A DNA stretch of 34,437 nt from a virus. The notes beneath the pieces are model-generated. The model was not told the origin of the DNA. It made no database searches and saw only the letters and a program-made list of their open reading frames with translations. This document shows positions 20,552 through 28,056 of the stretch, piece by piece. How positions within the stretch are numbered: position 1 is the stretch's first letter; every line of letters starts with the position of its first letter. The position numbers were made by a program, and so were the translations under genes. The DNA lies in the IMG/VR virus record IMGVR_UViG_3300036791_000806, positions 1 through 34,437 of that record; one strand, 5' to 3'.

Positions 20552-21493
20552 ATGACCGAAGAAGCAGTAGAGGGAACGACGACCGAAACCACCACTGATC
20601 CGGGAGTAGTGGAAGCCCCAACGGACTTCCGCGAATTCGTGAAGTGGCGCACCACGGGTGAGCTTCCCAAGACCAGTGACAAGACCGATACCACCTCCGC
20701 GGCCGCGGAAGAAACCCCGCCGGCCAAAACCGAACCGGACTCGGAAACGGAAGACCCTCAGGAGCCAGAGGAAGAAGAAGGCGAAGAAACCACTGACGAC
20801 GGGACACCGCGGAGACGCGGGGGATCGCGCCAGCGGAAGATCGATCGCCTGACCCGTGAAGTCGAGGAATTGAAGCGCCAGGTCCAACAGCCGGCGCCCG
20901 CGCCCCAGCCGGCAGCCGCGCAGGCGGCGCCCAGCGGTAGGCCTAAACTCGAGAACTTCGAAACCCTGGAAGCCTACCAGGAAGCGCTTACCGACTGGAA
21001 GCTGGACGAGCGGGAGCGGGTGCGCCGGGAAGCCGAAACGCAGCGTCTCGAAAGAGAGCGGGTCGATCAGTTGCAGACCGACTGGTCGAAACGCGAGAAG
21101 ACTGCGAAGCGGGGGCATTCCGATTACGACGATGTGGTCGGAAGCGTAGCGGTACCGCCCGGCCCCGGTGTTGTGGCCATGCGCCAGGCACTGCTCGAGG
21201 ACGACGCCGGCGCCGAGGTGCTTTACTACCTCGGCAAACACCCCGCGGAGCTGAAGCGCATCGTCGCGCTTACGCCCCTCGGCGCCGTAAAAGAAACCGG
21301 CAAACTGCTTGCTCAATTCCAATCTTCCCCGGCCCCTGAAAACGGCAAACCGAAGATATCGAGCGCACCGCGCCCGCCGTCGCCCGTATCGCGCCCCGCC
21401 AAAACGTCGAGTGATTCTATCGACGACCCGGACGTACAACGCGATTTCAAGCGATGGAGCCGCGCGAGAGAGGCGCAATTAAAGGGAAGATAA
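20552..21493 (+). CDS. Scaffolding protein
   Basis: A 313-residue, acidic protein (P22 gp8 is 303). An acidic disordered N-terminus (EPEEEEGEETTDDG) is followed by a charged coiled-coil (RKIDRLTREVEELKRQV), a Pro/Ala linker, a second helical part (DERERVRREAETQRLERERV) and a C-terminal region with a basic end (DFKRWSRAREAQLKGR), suited to bind coat protein. The position between portal and coat is the conserved place. Its TAA is immediately followed by the coat GTG. Assigned by position and composition. Confidence 0.85.
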   Translation: MTEEAVEGTTTETTTDPGVVEAPTDFREFVKWRTTGELPKTSDKTDTTSAAAEETPPAKTEPDSETEDPQEPEEEEGEETTDDGTPRRRGGSRQRKIDRLTREVEELKRQVQQPAPAPQPAAAQAAPSGRPKLENFETLEAYQEALTDWKLDERERVRREAETQRLERERVDQLQTDWSKREKTAKRGHSDYDDVVGSVAVPPGPGVVAMRQALLEDDAGAEVLYYLGKHPAELKRIVALTPLGAVKETGKLLAQFQSSPAPENGKPKISSAPRPPSPVSRPAKTSSDSIDDPDVQRDFKRWSRAREAQLKGR

Positions 21494-22708
21494 GTGTCCA
21501 CTAACACCCTCCTGACGAGTCAGGTCATCACAAATGAACTCCTGCGGCGCTTCAAAAACAACCTCGGGTTTTCGGGCGCCGTCTCTCATATCTGGGACGA
21601 CAAGTACGCGGTGGAAGGCGCGAAAATCGGCGACACGCTGAGGCTCCGCGACCCCGTGATGCTGGTCGCGGCCGACGGCCCGGTCATGACCCCGCAGAAC
21701 GTCGGCGAAAATCAGAAAGTCCTGCAATTGAACAAACAGAAAGTGGTCGGTTTCGCGTTCACGTCGAAAGACCTGACACTCTCGATCGACAATTTTTCCG
21801 CCCGCTACCTCGACAGCGCGTCCGTCGCTCTCGCCAATGCCATCGATATCGATGGGCTGACGATGGCGGATTCGACTGTCGGCAATTTCGTCGGCACCGC
21901 CGGCACGCCTCCCACGGTTAGCGACATCTTCTGGCAGGCCGGCGAGATGCTGGACACGAACAGCGCGCCCATGGACGGCAAGCGCACCATGTGCATCCCT
22001 CCCAAAATTCAGACCACAGCGCTCAAGATTTTCCAAGGCCTGTTCCAATCGAGCTCCCAGGTCAAACAGCAGTATGAGCGCGGCCGCATGGGCGTCATGG
22101 GCGGCTTCGAATGGGTCATGGACCAGAACTGCCGGGCCCATAACAACGGGCCGGAGGGCGGGGCTCCGCAGGTTGGTGCCGCCAACCAGACCGGATCGAC
22201 CCTGGCAGTGACCGGATTCACCGCGGCAGTCGGGCCGCGCCTGAATCCCGGCGACACCTTCACGATGACCAACGTCTACCGCGTGAACCGGGTCTCTGGA
22301 GACCTGAAGCAAGACCTGATGCAGTTTGTGGTCACGGGGCCGGTAAGCTCCGACGCAACCGGCGCCGCCACGATCCCGATCTACCCGCCGATCGTAACCA
22401 CGATGCCCGGGCAGACGGTGAGCGCCTCTCCCGCCGCCGGCACGCCTCTCGTCCTCACCGGCACCCCCAACCAGGTCTACCCGACCGGCATCGCATTCCA
22501 CGAGGACGCGTTCACGATCGGCATGGCGCCGCTCGAGGTGCCGAAGAACGTTCAGTTCGGCAGCAACCAGCAGGACCCCGATACCGGGTGCGCCCTTCGT
22601 ATGGTGAGCCAATACGATATCATCAACGATCTTTTTGTCACCCGCTGCGATGCGCTTTACGGGTGGGCCGCGACGCGTCCAGAGTGGGCCTGCAAGATCA
22701 TGAGCTAG
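21494..22708 (+). CDS. Major coat protein (P22 gp5-like)
   Basis: GTG at 21494, directly after the scaffold stop; 404 residues (P22 gp5 is 430). MSTNTLLTSQVITNELLRRF and the long helix, then IGDTLRLRDPVMLVAADGPV, KQKVVGFAFTSKDLTLSIDN and an alanine-rich spine helix (SASVALANAIDIDG) agree with a P22-type HK97 fold. An inserted beta-rich section (about 225-320) is in the position of the I-domain. The end has FVTRCDALYGWAATRPEW. It forms the icosahedral shell. The assignment is strong from gene order and N-terminal pattern. Confidence 0.9.
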   Translation: MSTNTLLTSQVITNELLRRFKNNLGFSGAVSHIWDDKYAVEGAKIGDTLRLRDPVMLVAADGPVMTPQNVGENQKVLQLNKQKVVGFAFTSKDLTLSIDNFSARYLDSASVALANAIDIDGLTMADSTVGNFVGTAGTPPTVSDIFWQAGEMLDTNSAPMDGKRTMCIPPKIQTTALKIFQGLFQSSSQVKQQYERGRMGVMGGFEWVMDQNCRAHNNGPEGGAPQVGAANQTGSTLAVTGFTAAVGPRLNPGDTFTMTNVYRVNRVSGDLKQDLMQFVVTGPVSSDATGAATIPIYPPIVTTMPGQTVSASPAAGTPLVLTGTPNQVYPTGIAFHEDAFTIGMAPLEVPKNVQFGSNQQDPDTGCALRMVSQYDIINDLFVTRCDALYGWAATRPEWACKIMS

Positions 22709-22718
22709 GAGGAATAAC

Positions 22719-23051
22719 ATGGCAACCACACCACAAACGCCAGAACCGCAGTTGGCACCGCCGCCGAAAGAGCCCACGCCGCTCGATCCGCCGGTCATCT
22801 ACTACAACCGGAAGTGGCGAACGCCGCCGCTCATCGTCAACACGCAGGAGTGGGCCGATTCGCTCGATCCCGCGGAATGGACGACGAACCCGCCGCCGGC
22901 CGCGGCCGCTTCCGCGTACCCGAAGCTCTTCTTCAATATCAACGTCTCGCCCAAAGTCGTCGACAATGCCGACGAAGAGAAGGCGCTCGGCGGGGACTGG
23001 CGGGAGTTCACTCTTCCGCAGGCCCTGATCAAGGCCGCCAGCGGTAAATGA
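22719..23051 (+). CDS. Small virion-type protein with two YPR-FHR modules
   Basis: A 110-residue protein with an excellent AGGAGGA site five bases before ATG, directly after the coat gene. Residues about 25-54 (YYNRKWRTPPLIVN ... EW) and 66-95 (YPKLFFNINVSPKVVDNADE ... GGDW) look like two divergent copies of a module also seen in the 16148 and 23048 proteins. The position suggests a capsid decoration or stabilising protein. A Pro-rich head precedes the modules. No named family is assigned. Confidence 0.75.
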   Translation: MATTPQTPEPQLAPPPKEPTPLDPPVIYYNRKWRTPPLIVNTQEWADSLDPAEWTTNPPPAAAASAYPKLFFNINVSPKVVDNADEEKALGGDWREFTLPQALIKAASGK

Positions 23052-23335
23052 GACCGGACCCCGACTTTCCGCGAATGATGTTTCACCGGAGCAAACAACC
23101 GGTTATCGTTCACTCGCAGGACGAACTCGACGCGCTCGGAAGCGAGTGGTCTACCCGGCTCTTCACGGGCGAAGAGCCGGAGCAGCCGGAAGCCGAAGAG
23201 CGGCCGGAACCCGAAGAGCAGCCCGAAGAGGAGCCGAAACCGGAACCCATAGTAGAACATCCGAAACGCAAACCGCCCCACCGAAAGGGGCAAACCTCAA
23301 CCTCTAACAGCAGAAAAAGTCGAAAGGGAAATTAA
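23048..23335 (+). CDS. Small protein with one YPR-FHR module and acidic/basic tail
   Basis: A 95-residue protein coupled by ATGA to the gene before. Residues 6-34 hold the module (DFPRMMFHRSKQPVIVHS ... GSEW). The second half is low-complexity: acidic Glu/Pro repeats (EQPEAEERPEPEEQPEEEP) and then a basic end (PKRKPPHRKGQTSTSNSRK). Such a mix suggests a disordered tail binding capsid or DNA. Virion role inferred from location only. Confidence 0.7.
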   Translation: MRPDPDFPRMMFHRSKQPVIVHSQDELDALGSEWSTRLFTGEEPEQPEAEERPEPEEQPEEEPKPEPIVEHPKRKPPHRKGQTSTSNSRKSRKGN

Positions 23336-23337
23336 AG

Positions 23338-23832
23338 ATGCCACGTGGTTATCTAGCAAGAATTGTTCCGGTTACTCCTGGACATGTAGGTGGGGGGCCG
23401 ATTGATCCGGAAAACCCAGCATATCCAGATCAAGGGCTCCCAGAAGATCAACCGGGAATCGATAACAGCCTGCCGCCAATCCACACTCCACCGTTGCCCG
23501 GAGTCTGGCCCCCGGCGGGTGTGGTGAGTCCCCCGATTCATTATCCTCCGGTCATTGCATCACCGCCCATCTTCATTCCCGATGAGCCCCCGGTAGTCGG
23601 CGGTGGCCCGGTAAAGCCCCCTCCGGTAGTCGGCGGCGGACCTGCCAAGCCTCCGGGCTTGCATCCCGGTGGTGGGCCGCTTCCGCCTCCCGGCATCTAT
23701 CCTCCACTTCCGCCTTCTGCCGGAATCAGCGGCAAAGTCGCAATTCTGGTCTGGGTGATCGGGATCGGTTACCGGTGGTTCGTGTATGACACCGGCCTGT
23801 CGGTAGGCTTCCCGATGCCCGGCCCAAAATAA
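23338..23832 (+). CDS. Proline-rich repeat protein
   Basis: A 164-residue protein built of Pro/Gly-rich repeats (DNSLPPIHTPPLPGVWPP, PPVVGGGPVKPPPVVGGGP) followed by a structured end (VAILVWVIGIGYRWFVYDTG). Proteins with long P-G repeats and a hydrophobic C-terminal domain with this G-x-GYRW...VYDT pattern occur downstream of coat genes in other phages and are probably decoration or tail-proximal structural proteins (recollection). The repeats suggest DNA-level expansion. Confidence 0.75.
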   Translation: MPRGYLARIVPVTPGHVGGGPIDPENPAYPDQGLPEDQPGIDNSLPPIHTPPLPGVWPPAGVVSPPIHYPPVIASPPIFIPDEPPVVGGGPVKPPPVVGGGPAKPPGLHPGGGPLPPPGIYPPLPPSAGISGKVAILVWVIGIGYRWFVYDTGLSVGFPMPGPK

Positions 23833-23848
23833 CTCTCGGAGCGCGCAC

Positions 23849-23885
23849 GCGGCGGATCGGGCGGGCGGTCCGCCCGTTCCGCCGC
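23849..23885 (+). terminator. Strong 15-pair hairpin between late genes
   Basis: GCGGCGGA, T, CGGGCGG, loop GCGGT, CCGCCCG, T, TCCGCCGC: 15 pairs and one T-T mismatch. It lies in the 72-base gap after the 23832 stop. No T-run follows, so it may be an mRNA processing or stability element that sets expression of the next genes rather than a full stop. Confidence 0.6.
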
Positions 23886-23904
23886 ACTGTGGGAGTCGAA
23901 GCTT

Positions 23905-24963
23905 ATGTCTATCTCCGGCACTGATCTGATTCACTCGTCGTTCCGCCTGATCGGCGCCATCGCCGCGGGCGAGACGCTCGAGACCAACGAGCTGAACGAC
24001 GCCCTGGTCTCGCTCAACCAGATGCTCGCCGGCTGGTCGGCCGAAAAGCTGACCGTCTACGCGATCAAGAAGGAGACCTTCCCACTGTCGGGGACTCAGT
24101 CCTACACGATGGGTCCGAGCGGCACCTTTGCCACCGTGCGGCCCACTCAGATAATCTCCGCGCGGGCCTCGACCGGCAATTACGGGCGGCACCTCGATAT
24201 CGTCGACGCCGACACCTGGACCTCGACCGTCGAGCGCGACGGCGGCATCAACCTGCCGATCAAGGCGTTCGTCGATTACGCGTTCCCCCTGGCCACCGTG
24301 TGGCTGTGGCCCATGCCCGCGGCCTCGACCCAGGTGGAGCTCTACACGATGATGGAGTACACCAGTTTTCCAGTGAGGCCCAACGATCCGGTGCACAGCT
24401 TCCAGCCGCAGCGCCTCTCCTACACGATGTCAGGCGGGGTAGGTTCGTTTACCGTGGGTCCCGGCGGCCAGTTGGCCGTGACCCGGCCGGCGCGCTGCGA
24501 CGCGATCGCGGTCTCCTTCGGCACCTACCGCCGCGAGGTCCCGATCATCTCCGCCGCCGAGTGGGCCACGCTGCTCGAACCTTCAGGGCAGCCGATTACC
24601 GTTCCCATCCAGATGTACGTGCAGTACTCGTACCCCGCAGTGACCCTTAACCTGTGGCCGGTTCCCGGCGCGGGCGGCCAGCTCGAGATCCATTCCTTAC
24701 AGGCGTTCACGCAATTGGCCTCTCTCACCGACACGGTCGACCTGCCGCCCGGATACGAGATGGCGATCCGGTACAACTTCGCGATCGCGATCCTGCCCGA
24801 ATACCCGCGATCGACAGTCGACCCGACGGTTGTGGCGCAGGCGCAAGCTTACAAGGCCTCGCTCGCGCAGTTGAATGCCGCGAACCTCCTGCCGGCGGCG
24901 CAGGGCGCGGCGCCGCAGCCCGCCGAAGCCGCCGCGCAGCCCAGAACCATGGTGACGCAATGA
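23905..24963 (+). CDS. Tail adaptor/accessory protein with duplicated domain (P22 gp4-like)
   Basis: A 352-residue protein in the gp4 position of P22 (tail adaptor under the portal). An N-terminal helical part (LNDALVSLNQMLAGWSAEKL) precedes two similar units: residues 66-155 (SYTMGPSGTF ... RPTQIISA ... LATVWLWPMPA ... VELYTMMEYTSF) and 172-272 (SYTMSGGVGSFTV ... RPARCDAIAV ... AVTLNLWPVPG ... LEIHSLQAFTQL). The end is helical. Both units match the single-unit protein at 27220-28056. The duplication is unusual for an adaptor. Assignment by position and this resemblance. Confidence 0.75.
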   Translation: MSISGTDLIHSSFRLIGAIAAGETLETNELNDALVSLNQMLAGWSAEKLTVYAIKKETFPLSGTQSYTMGPSGTFATVRPTQIISARASTGNYGRHLDIVDADTWTSTVERDGGINLPIKAFVDYAFPLATVWLWPMPAASTQVELYTMMEYTSFPVRPNDPVHSFQPQRLSYTMSGGVGSFTVGPGGQLAVTRPARCDAIAVSFGTYRREVPIISAAEWATLLEPSGQPITVPIQMYVQYSYPAVTLNLWPVPGAGGQLEIHSLQAFTQLASLTDTVDLPPGYEMAIRYNFAIAILPEYPRSTVDPTVVAQAQAYKASLAQLNAANLLPAAQGAAPQPAEAAAQPRTMVTQ

Positions 24964-24978
24964 CGGTGACGCAATGAC
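24951..24978 (+). repeat. Tandem 14-base duplication at the end of the adaptor gene
   Basis: GGTGACGCAATGAC is present twice back to back (24951-24964, 24965-24978). The first copy carries the stop codon; the second provides an ATG followed only by a four-codon frame. Probably a slippage event. Confidence 0.65.
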
Positions 24979-25011
24979 CGAAGGCGAATAAATCAGCGAC
25001 GATTGAAAGCT

Positions 25012-25194
25012 ATGGAGAAAGACAGCAATGTTTCCTGGGAGCGGAGTCCGGACATTATCGGCCCGCCGCCCGAACCGGTGAATCCGGTTGAGGAACCGGA
25101 AAGCGTGGAAGATACCGGGCAAACGCCCGATGACGGCGCCTGGAAGCGCAGCCCGGAGATCCGGCCCCCGGATCCTAGCGAGGTAGACAAATGA
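25012..25194 (+). CDS. Small acidic hypothetical protein
   Basis: Start at ATG 25012 (TTG 25003 is possible), 60 residues. It contains two similar segments, VSWERSPDIIGPPPEPVN and GAWKRSPEIRPPDPSEV, which look like an internal repeat of W-x-RSP-x-I motifs. Its stop overlaps the next ATG. No family recognised. Confidence 0.5.
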   Translation: MEKDSNVSWERSPDIIGPPPEPVNPVEEPESVEDTGQTPDDGAWKRSPEIRPPDPSEVDK

Positions 25195-27218
25195 CAGCCA
25201 GATCTGTGTTTCGGAATGGGGGTTTCGGTTCAGTGGAAACGCAATCTCTCGGCAAGCCCGCCGCACGGTATCCGGCCGCGGTTGCCACCGACAGCGACCT
25301 GGCGATTGCCGTCGACCGGCAAGTGACTACGCTCGCCGTTCCGCTCGACAGCGTCTCCACCACCATGGCCGTCACCAATGCCTCGAGCATCGTCGCTTAC
25401 AATCTGCTGTCGATCGATGCCGAAATCGTCAAAGTGACGGCAGCGCCCACCGGCAATGCCGTCTCCATTCAGCGGGGATTCGACGGGACAACGCCCGCCA
25501 CGCACCTGGCGAGCGCGATGGTGTGGGGATTTATCGACGCCTGGCACCACAACGCGCTGGTTGCGGAGATCGAGGCGATTGAACAGACCCTCGGCCCGAA
25601 CCTTTCGCGCGTTCCGGCATCGCCGTTTGTCATTTCGACCAACTATATCTTTTCGGCGCAGACGCCCGGCGGATCGCTGATAGCCGGGAATAATTCGATC
25701 ACATTGGCGCCCGTCCCGCAGGGAGTGAACGGCACCGACAGCAATCACTATCTCTATGTCAGCGGCGGCACAGGGGCACCCGAAGCGGTTCTGATCACGG
25801 GTGGATCGGCCGTGGCCGGGGCCGCGTCCGGGACTTTGATTATCAGCGCCGGCCACGCGCACAGCGGAGCCTGGACGATTCAAACCGCGACTGCCGGAAT
25901 CCAGGAAGCCTCGATCTTCGCCGGAGCGAGCCGCCAGGTGTTCATCCCCGCCGGCTCTCATCACCTCCAGGCGCCGGTGACTTTCCTGTCGGGACAAAGT
26001 GTCACAGGATCGGGCAGTTTTTCCACCATTGTCATTCAGGACTTCACATCCGGCAACGCCTTTAATGTCTCCAATGCCGCGATCATCAGAGGCTTGGAAT
26101 TCTCGTCTTCGGTGACAATCACCTCGGGATGGTATCTGAAGTACGTGGGTGGCGCCGGAACGATTGACGATGTCCAGATGAACACGGGTGTTGGCGGTAT
26201 GCTGCTCGACGCCATGACTCAGGGGAAGTTATCGAACCTGTGGATCTATTCGATGACCACGGGGGTGCAGGTTGGAGGCCCAACCGGCGCATCCGGGCCG
26301 ACCATAACCAACGTTCAGTTCGCCGATTGTGTGACCTCGATTTTGTGTGTTAGCGGGCAAATGGAATTATCTAATTTCCAGATCCAGTCGCGGGTAGTGG
26401 CCGGATCAGCGGGGATACTGTTTAACGCAAATAATCCGGCGGGGTTTGGCTCAACCCAGATCTCAAATGGGATTATCGATAGCGCCGCAATCGGTATAGA
26501 AATGGCCGGGACAGGAGCTTTCCCGTCTTTGGAGTTTCACAACCTATACATTGACGCTGGAGCAGGTGGAGCTAATTTTGCCATGTATTTAGCTAGCACA
26601 GGTCCATCCGCAACTGGTCTTTTACTAAATAATATTGAAGTCTATGGATATGGCGGATTGCAGGCGATCTATATTTCTGGTTACAAAAACGTCTCGCTAA
26701 TTGGTGTAACCGTGGCCGATGCGCTGGCAGCAAACAGCACTGCGCTACGGCTGACCGACGTTGTTGGGGCGATAGTGAGTGCTTGTCAGTTGGGGATAGT
26801 TAGTTCGACAGGATTGATTGATACAGCCAATGTTTCTACGGGAATTCAGTTTCTCGGAGCTACCGATCGTGTCTACTTGGAATCTAATGTTATAGGAGGG
26901 TCTAATCCCATCAGCAACGGGGCTACATTTACATCCGCAATATCAGTTGGCAACAGCGGATTGAGCGATACCGTTCCGACACTAGCCAGCGCGGCGACAT
27001 TGGCCTTTCCCTGGATGGACAACGGCCAGCAAATCGTCGTCACGGGCACGGCGACAGTCTCGGCGGTAGCAGGACTGAGGAAAGGTCAGAGCGGCTATCT
27101 CGTGACCGCTGGGGCGGTGCCGTTCACGGCGGGCGCGAGCATTGGCAATACCCTGACGACGCCGGCCGGCGGCTTGACCACGTTCAGCTTTGACGGCACG
27201 AAGATTTGGTTGAAGTGA
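25191..27218 (+). CDS. Putative beta-helix tail fibre/spike protein
   Basis: A 675-residue protein. The N-terminal 110 residues form a separate domain (VDRQVTTLAVPLDSVSTTMA ... SIQRGFDGTTPATHLAS), a likely virion-attachment part. About residues 230-560 are typical of right-handed beta-helices: serial short Ser/Thr/Asn/Gly strands (AAIIRGLEFSSSVTITSGWY, NLWIYSMTTGVQV, NIEVYGYGGLQAIYISGY). The C-terminal 80 residues (VVTGTATVSAVAGLRKGQSG ... GTKIWLK) form a terminal domain. DNA encoding the middle (26330-26960) is noticeably AT-richer than the rest, a common sign of exchanged host-range sequence. Enzymatic activity cannot be seen. Confidence 0.78.
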   Translation: MTARSVFRNGGFGSVETQSLGKPAARYPAAVATDSDLAIAVDRQVTTLAVPLDSVSTTMAVTNASSIVAYNLLSIDAEIVKVTAAPTGNAVSIQRGFDGTTPATHLASAMVWGFIDAWHHNALVAEIEAIEQTLGPNLSRVPASPFVISTNYIFSAQTPGGSLIAGNNSITLAPVPQGVNGTDSNHYLYVSGGTGAPEAVLITGGSAVAGAASGTLIISAGHAHSGAWTIQTATAGIQEASIFAGASRQVFIPAGSHHLQAPVTFLSGQSVTGSGSFSTIVIQDFTSGNAFNVSNAAIIRGLEFSSSVTITSGWYLKYVGGAGTIDDVQMNTGVGGMLLDAMTQGKLSNLWIYSMTTGVQVGGPTGASGPTITNVQFADCVTSILCVSGQMELSNFQIQSRVVAGSAGILFNANNPAGFGSTQISNGIIDSAAIGIEMAGTGAFPSLEFHNLYIDAGAGGANFAMYLASTGPSATGLLLNNIEVYGYGGLQAIYISGYKNVSLIGVTVADALAANSTALRLTDVVGAIVSACQLGIVSSTGLIDTANVSTGIQFLGATDRVYLESNVIGGSNPISNGATFTSAISVGNSGLSDTVPTLASAATLAFPWMDNGQQIVVTGTATVSAVAGLRKGQSGYLVTAGAVPFTAGASIGNTLTTPAGGLTTFSFDGTKIWLK

Positions 27219-27219
27219 C

Positions 27220-28056
27220 ATGCCACAATTCAATGCCGCGGAATTCAACCAGGCGCTATTTGGCGGCGCGCCGCCCGCTGGTGCGCAGTGCGTCCCGGTC
27301 GGCACGGGCATCCTTTACCCCGCGCTTCGCAAAGCCGGGGTAACCATAGGACCGGGACGCACGCCGTCGCCCGCGCAGTTCCAGGACGCATTCGACGAGC
27401 TGAACCGGCTGACCGGGTCATTGAACTGCGACCGGCTTTTCATCTACACGATCGACAGCGCGCTTTATCCGCTCGACCCGCCGAAGCCCACTTACACGAT
27501 CGGCCTGTCGGACGATCCCACCGTGCTGGTGGATTTTAATGTTCCGCGCCCGCAACTGATCGAGAGCGCCAACCTCGTCACCGGCCAGTCTGGTAGCGGG
27601 GCGCTGCGTTACCCGCTCGCGATCGTGACCGACCTCCAGTGGGCCAAGATCCGTTACCAGACGCTGCCCAACACGATCCCGACGATTCTCTATAACGACC
27701 GGGCCGCCCCGGTTTCGACGCTTTACTTGTGGGGACAGCCCGCGCCTGGGCAGTCGCTCGAGCTGTTCACCTGGCACCAGGTTCCGCTGGTCCAGTCCCT
27801 GACCGACATGGCGTGCGTGCCCATGCAGTATATCGATGCCCTGGTGCTGAATCTGGCTTGCCGGATAGCGCCGCAGTTCCAGCGTCCGCTCGATCCGCTC
27901 GTGCTAGCGCAGGCGCGCGAGAGCCTGATGCGCCTCGAGTCGATCAATGCGCCGCAGCCCATTCTGGACGTGAGCGGGCTCTGCCAGGGCAGGGGATCGA
28001 GTTACAACATCTACTCCGATGACAGGTCGGGCTCGACCCTGGGGGCGAATAAGTAA
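27220..28056 (+). CDS. Second tail adaptor-like protein (single unit)
   Basis: A 278-residue protein with one unit similar to those in 23905-24963: PSPAQFQDAFDELNRLTGSL near the N-terminus, PTYTIGLSDDPTVLVDFNVP, RPQLIESANLV, STLYLWGQPAPGQSLELFTW and PLVQSLTDMACVP, with a helical end. It is directly followed by the gp10-like gene without a gap. In P22 the single adaptor gene 4 occupies this position, so this may be the genuine gp4 counterpart and the 23905 gene an additional copy. Confidence 0.72.
   Translation: MPQFNAAEFNQALFGGAPPAGAQCVPVGTGILYPALRKAGVTIGPGRTPSPAQFQDAFDELNRLTGSLNCDRLFIYTIDSALYPLDPPKPTYTIGLSDDPTVLVDFNVPRPQLIESANLVTGQSGSGALRYPLAIVTDLQWAKIRYQTLPNTIPTILYNDRAAPVSTLYLWGQPAPGQSLELFTWHQVPLVQSLTDMACVPMQYIDALVLNLACRIAPQFQRPLDPLVLAQARESLMRLESINAPQPILDVSGLCQGRGSSYNIYSDDRSGSTLGANK

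Noticed and set aside
18395-21478. A 1027-residue minus-strand frame opposite the portal and scaffold genes
   Set aside because: GC-rich coding sequence often leaves the opposite strand open. The protein is Arg/Leu/Gly-rich with no motifs, and the plus-strand portal and scaffold are firmly supported.
21479-22798. A 439-residue minus-strand frame opposite the coat gene
   Set aside because: Antisense to a well-supported coat protein; arginine/glycine-rich composition typical of a shadow.
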